Part shown: one piece after another, positions 6,060 through 7,374 of the stretch
Layout of the letters: each line of letters begins with the position of its first letter
Position numbering within the stretch: position 1 is the first letter of the stretch
Origin: Nitrospirota bacterium
Lineage (GTDB): Bacteria > Nitrospirota > Thermodesulfovibrionia > Thermodesulfovibrionales > Dissulfurispiraceae
Reading direction: 5' to 3'
Assembly: GCA_016212685.1 (NCBI GenBank)
Contig: JACREW010000071.1
Location: 1-7,374, forward strand
DNA length: 7,374 nt
Position numbers and translations under genes: made by a program
The notes under the pieces: model-generated
What the model was told of the DNA's origin: nothing
What the model saw: the letters and a program-made list of their open reading frames with translations, nothing else
The model's database searches: none

Positions 6060-6678
6060 CAAGGTTAATTACTGGGAACTCATAACTAACGGCATAGTCA
6101 AGGAAAACACGATATTCAAGCTTGCTTTGAGCCTTTGTCCTTCAATTGCGGTCACCAATAACTTGAAGAACGGAGTTTTAATGGGAGCCGCCGTGCTGTT
6201 CGTTCAGGTAATGGTCAATATAACAATTTCATTAATACGTAAGGTCATACATTCGAGGATAAGGCTGCCGATATTCATGCTCGTTATATCCGGCTGGGTT
6301 ACTGTTACCGATATGAGCATGGCGGCGGCGGTTCCGGACGTTTACAAGCAGATGGGACTTTACATACAGCTTATTGTCGCCTTTGCGTCCATTTTAGCAC
6401 GCGCCGAAATGTTCGCGAGCAAGAACAAGATCGCGCCTTCGATGGCTGACGGAATAGGGATGGGAATAGGATTTCTATTCGCCCTGACTGTAATCAGTTT
6501 CTTCAGGGAGCTTATCGGCAAGGGCTCTTTGTGGGGAATGCCTATTATTAACGCAAAACCACTTTTGATAATGATCCTTCCTGCCGGAGGATTTTTCGCG
6601 GTCGGAATATTAATGGCATTGTTTAACTGGATAGACGTCAGATTCTTTAAAAAGGGCGCGCACGGCGCGCATCACTGA
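6049..6678 (+). CDS. rnfE: Rnf complex subunit RnfE (membrane core), one cluster Cys missing
   Basis: A 209-residue multi-helix membrane protein, homologous to NqrD and paired with RnfA in the core. Family features are the N-terminal GIVKENTIFKLALSLCPSIAVT, a middle RLPIFMLVISGWVTVTD, RAEMFASKN (118-126) and ADGIGMGIGF. In relatives RnfE and RnfA each give two cysteines to an intramembrane [2Fe-2S] cluster. Here C30 (in SLCPSIAV) is kept. The second ligand, in the usual IVTNCIVVGRAEAFA stretch (E. coli RsxE, from memory), is replaced: the sequence reads IVAFASILARAEMFA, placing Ala113 at the Cys position. C30 is the only Cys in the protein. The start overlaps the end of rnfG by 11 bases. The C-terminus ends in a His-rich KKGAHGAHH. 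Identity is secure; cluster binding is uncertain. Confidence 0.94.
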   Translation: MANNKVNYWELITNGIVKENTIFKLALSLCPSIAVTNNLKNGVLMGAAVLFVQVMVNITISLIRKVIHSRIRLPIFMLVISGWVTVTDMSMAAAVPDVYKQMGLYIQLIVAFASILARAEMFASKNKIAPSMADGIGMGIGFLFALTVISFFRELIGKGSLWGMPIINAKPLLIMILPAGGFFAVGILMALFNWIDVRFFKKGAHGAHH

Positions 6679-6691
6679 TTAGGGAGGGGCC

Positions 6692-7285
6692 ATGAGCAGC
6701 GAATTTACAAAACTTTTCGAGCTGATTATATCGGCATCGCTTATAAATAACTTTGTCTTCACGAGATTTTTAGGGCTCTGCATATTCTTCGGGGTTTCCA
6801 GAAAAATGGAGACCGCCGTGGGAATGAGCATTACCTTTACGGCTGTTATGATGATAAGCGCGGCCATGAGCTGGGTGATCTTCAATTACATAATGGTTCC
6901 GCTCGATATTACGTTTCTTAAGATTATAGTTTTCATAGGCATTATAGCCGGTCTGGTGCAGGCCTCCGACACAATCATGAGAAAGCTGGCCCCCGGTCTT
7001 TACTATAAGCTCGGCATCTACCTCGCCCTGATATCCACAAACTGTATTATCCTCGCGGTGCCGCTTATCAACGCCGGCGAGCATTACAACTTTATCGAGA
7101 GCCTTGCCTTCGGGCTTGGATCGGGTATCGGTTTTGCCCTTGCTCTTATAATAATGGCAAGCATTCGCGAAAAATTAGAGCTTGCGGACGTGCCTGCGCC
7201 GTTTAGGGGCATGCCGATGGCATTTGTTATTACGGGCCTCATAGCGCTGGCATTCACCGGCTTTTCAGGACTGATTACGCTTTGA
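6692..7285 (+). CDS. rnfA: Rnf complex subunit RnfA (membrane core)
   Basis: A 197-residue membrane protein with about six helices, homologous to NqrE and RsxA. It closely follows the family: NNFVFTRFLGLC (19-30), GVSRKMETAVGM (34-45), LGIYLALISTNC (107-118), VPAPFRGMPMAF and a final FSGLITL. Both cysteines expected to bind the shared intramembrane [2Fe-2S] cluster are present (C30, C118), unlike RnfE. AGGGAGG (6681-6687) precedes the ATG closely, 13 bases after the rnfE stop. No sixth subunit gene follows at the usual short distance. Confidence 0.96.
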   Translation: MSSEFTKLFELIISASLINNFVFTRFLGLCIFFGVSRKMETAVGMSITFTAVMMISAAMSWVIFNYIMVPLDITFLKIIVFIGIIAGLVQASDTIMRKLAPGLYYKLGIYLALISTNCIILAVPLINAGEHYNFIESLAFGLGSGIGFALALIIMASIREKLELADVPAPFRGMPMAFVITGLIALAFTGFSGLITL

Positions 7286-7374
7286 TATAATAAAAATATA
7301 AATTGAGCGATTTTAATTTGTAAATTATATGTCAGGTGCTGCAAAAAGACTTTAAACCACGCACTTGCAAAAAC
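7286..7374. other. AT-rich 3' flank after rnfA; no gene recognised
   Basis: The 89 bases after the rnfA stop are AT-rich and show no ribosome binding site, hairpin terminator or recognisable rnfB start. An ATG at 7329 stops after 8 codons. A GTG at 7336 is open to the window edge for 13 codons but has no supporting upstream signal and does not resemble an RnfB N-terminus. Confidence 0.6.

Noticed and set aside
5274..6062. Long open frame on the minus strand (about 262 codons)
   Set aside because: It lies opposite the end of rnfD and all of rnfG, both firmly identified. Its product is Tyr/Phe-rich with no recognisable domain, typical of an antisense shadow.

Overview
The window holds two gene groups, all on the + strand. 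It reads as chromosomal DNA of an anaerobic or facultative Gram-negative bacterium that makes menaquinone by the futalosine route and has an Rnf ion-pumping complex. Frequent ATA (Ile) and AGG/AGA (Arg) codons, moderate base composition and the gene types would suit a Nitrospirota- or Desulfobacterota-like organism. That placement is an inference, and no marker gene here settles it.

Region 1 (1-2890): after an unresolved 5' stretch comes mqnC, the radical-SAM enzyme that makes cyclic dehypoxanthine futalosine. It is followed closely by a thioredoxin-reductase-like flavoprotein, a small HEAT-repeat protein and a 48-residue protein of unknown function. Spacing and overlaps suggest one transcript. 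mqnC carries an in-frame insertion of about 36-39 codons. Its core is a 48-bp imperfect palindrome, flanked by two copies of the 11-bp palindrome GGGAC-T-GTCCC placed exactly 80 bp apart. It looks like a small palindromic repeat element that became coding sequence.

Region 2 (2890-3146): an intergenic spacer. It contains tandem copies of a roughly 21-bp AT-rich motif resembling a multiply repeated IS end (IS21-like, inferred). A good sigma-70-type promoter (TTGAAA-N17-TATAAC) lies immediately before rnfC.

Region 3 (3147-7285): rnfC-rnfD-rnfG-rnfE-rnfA, tightly packed. These encode five of the six usual subunits of the Rnf complex, which couples electron flow between ferredoxin and NAD+ to Na+ or H+ transport. 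rnfB normally follows rnfA, but no start for it is recognisable in the 89 bases left. RnfE lacks one of the four membrane cysteines that, with RnfA, normally bind the intramembrane [2Fe-2S] cluster: Ala113 replaces Cys in a disrupted TNC motif. This is a direct and testable departure from the family.

Together the genes link quinone synthesis, thiol redox chemistry and membrane electron transport. I see no CRISPR array, defence system, phage gene or RNA gene. The most unusual signals are the palindromic insertion inside mqnC, the RnfE cysteine loss, and a thioredoxin-reductase-like protein without a recognisable NADPH site.
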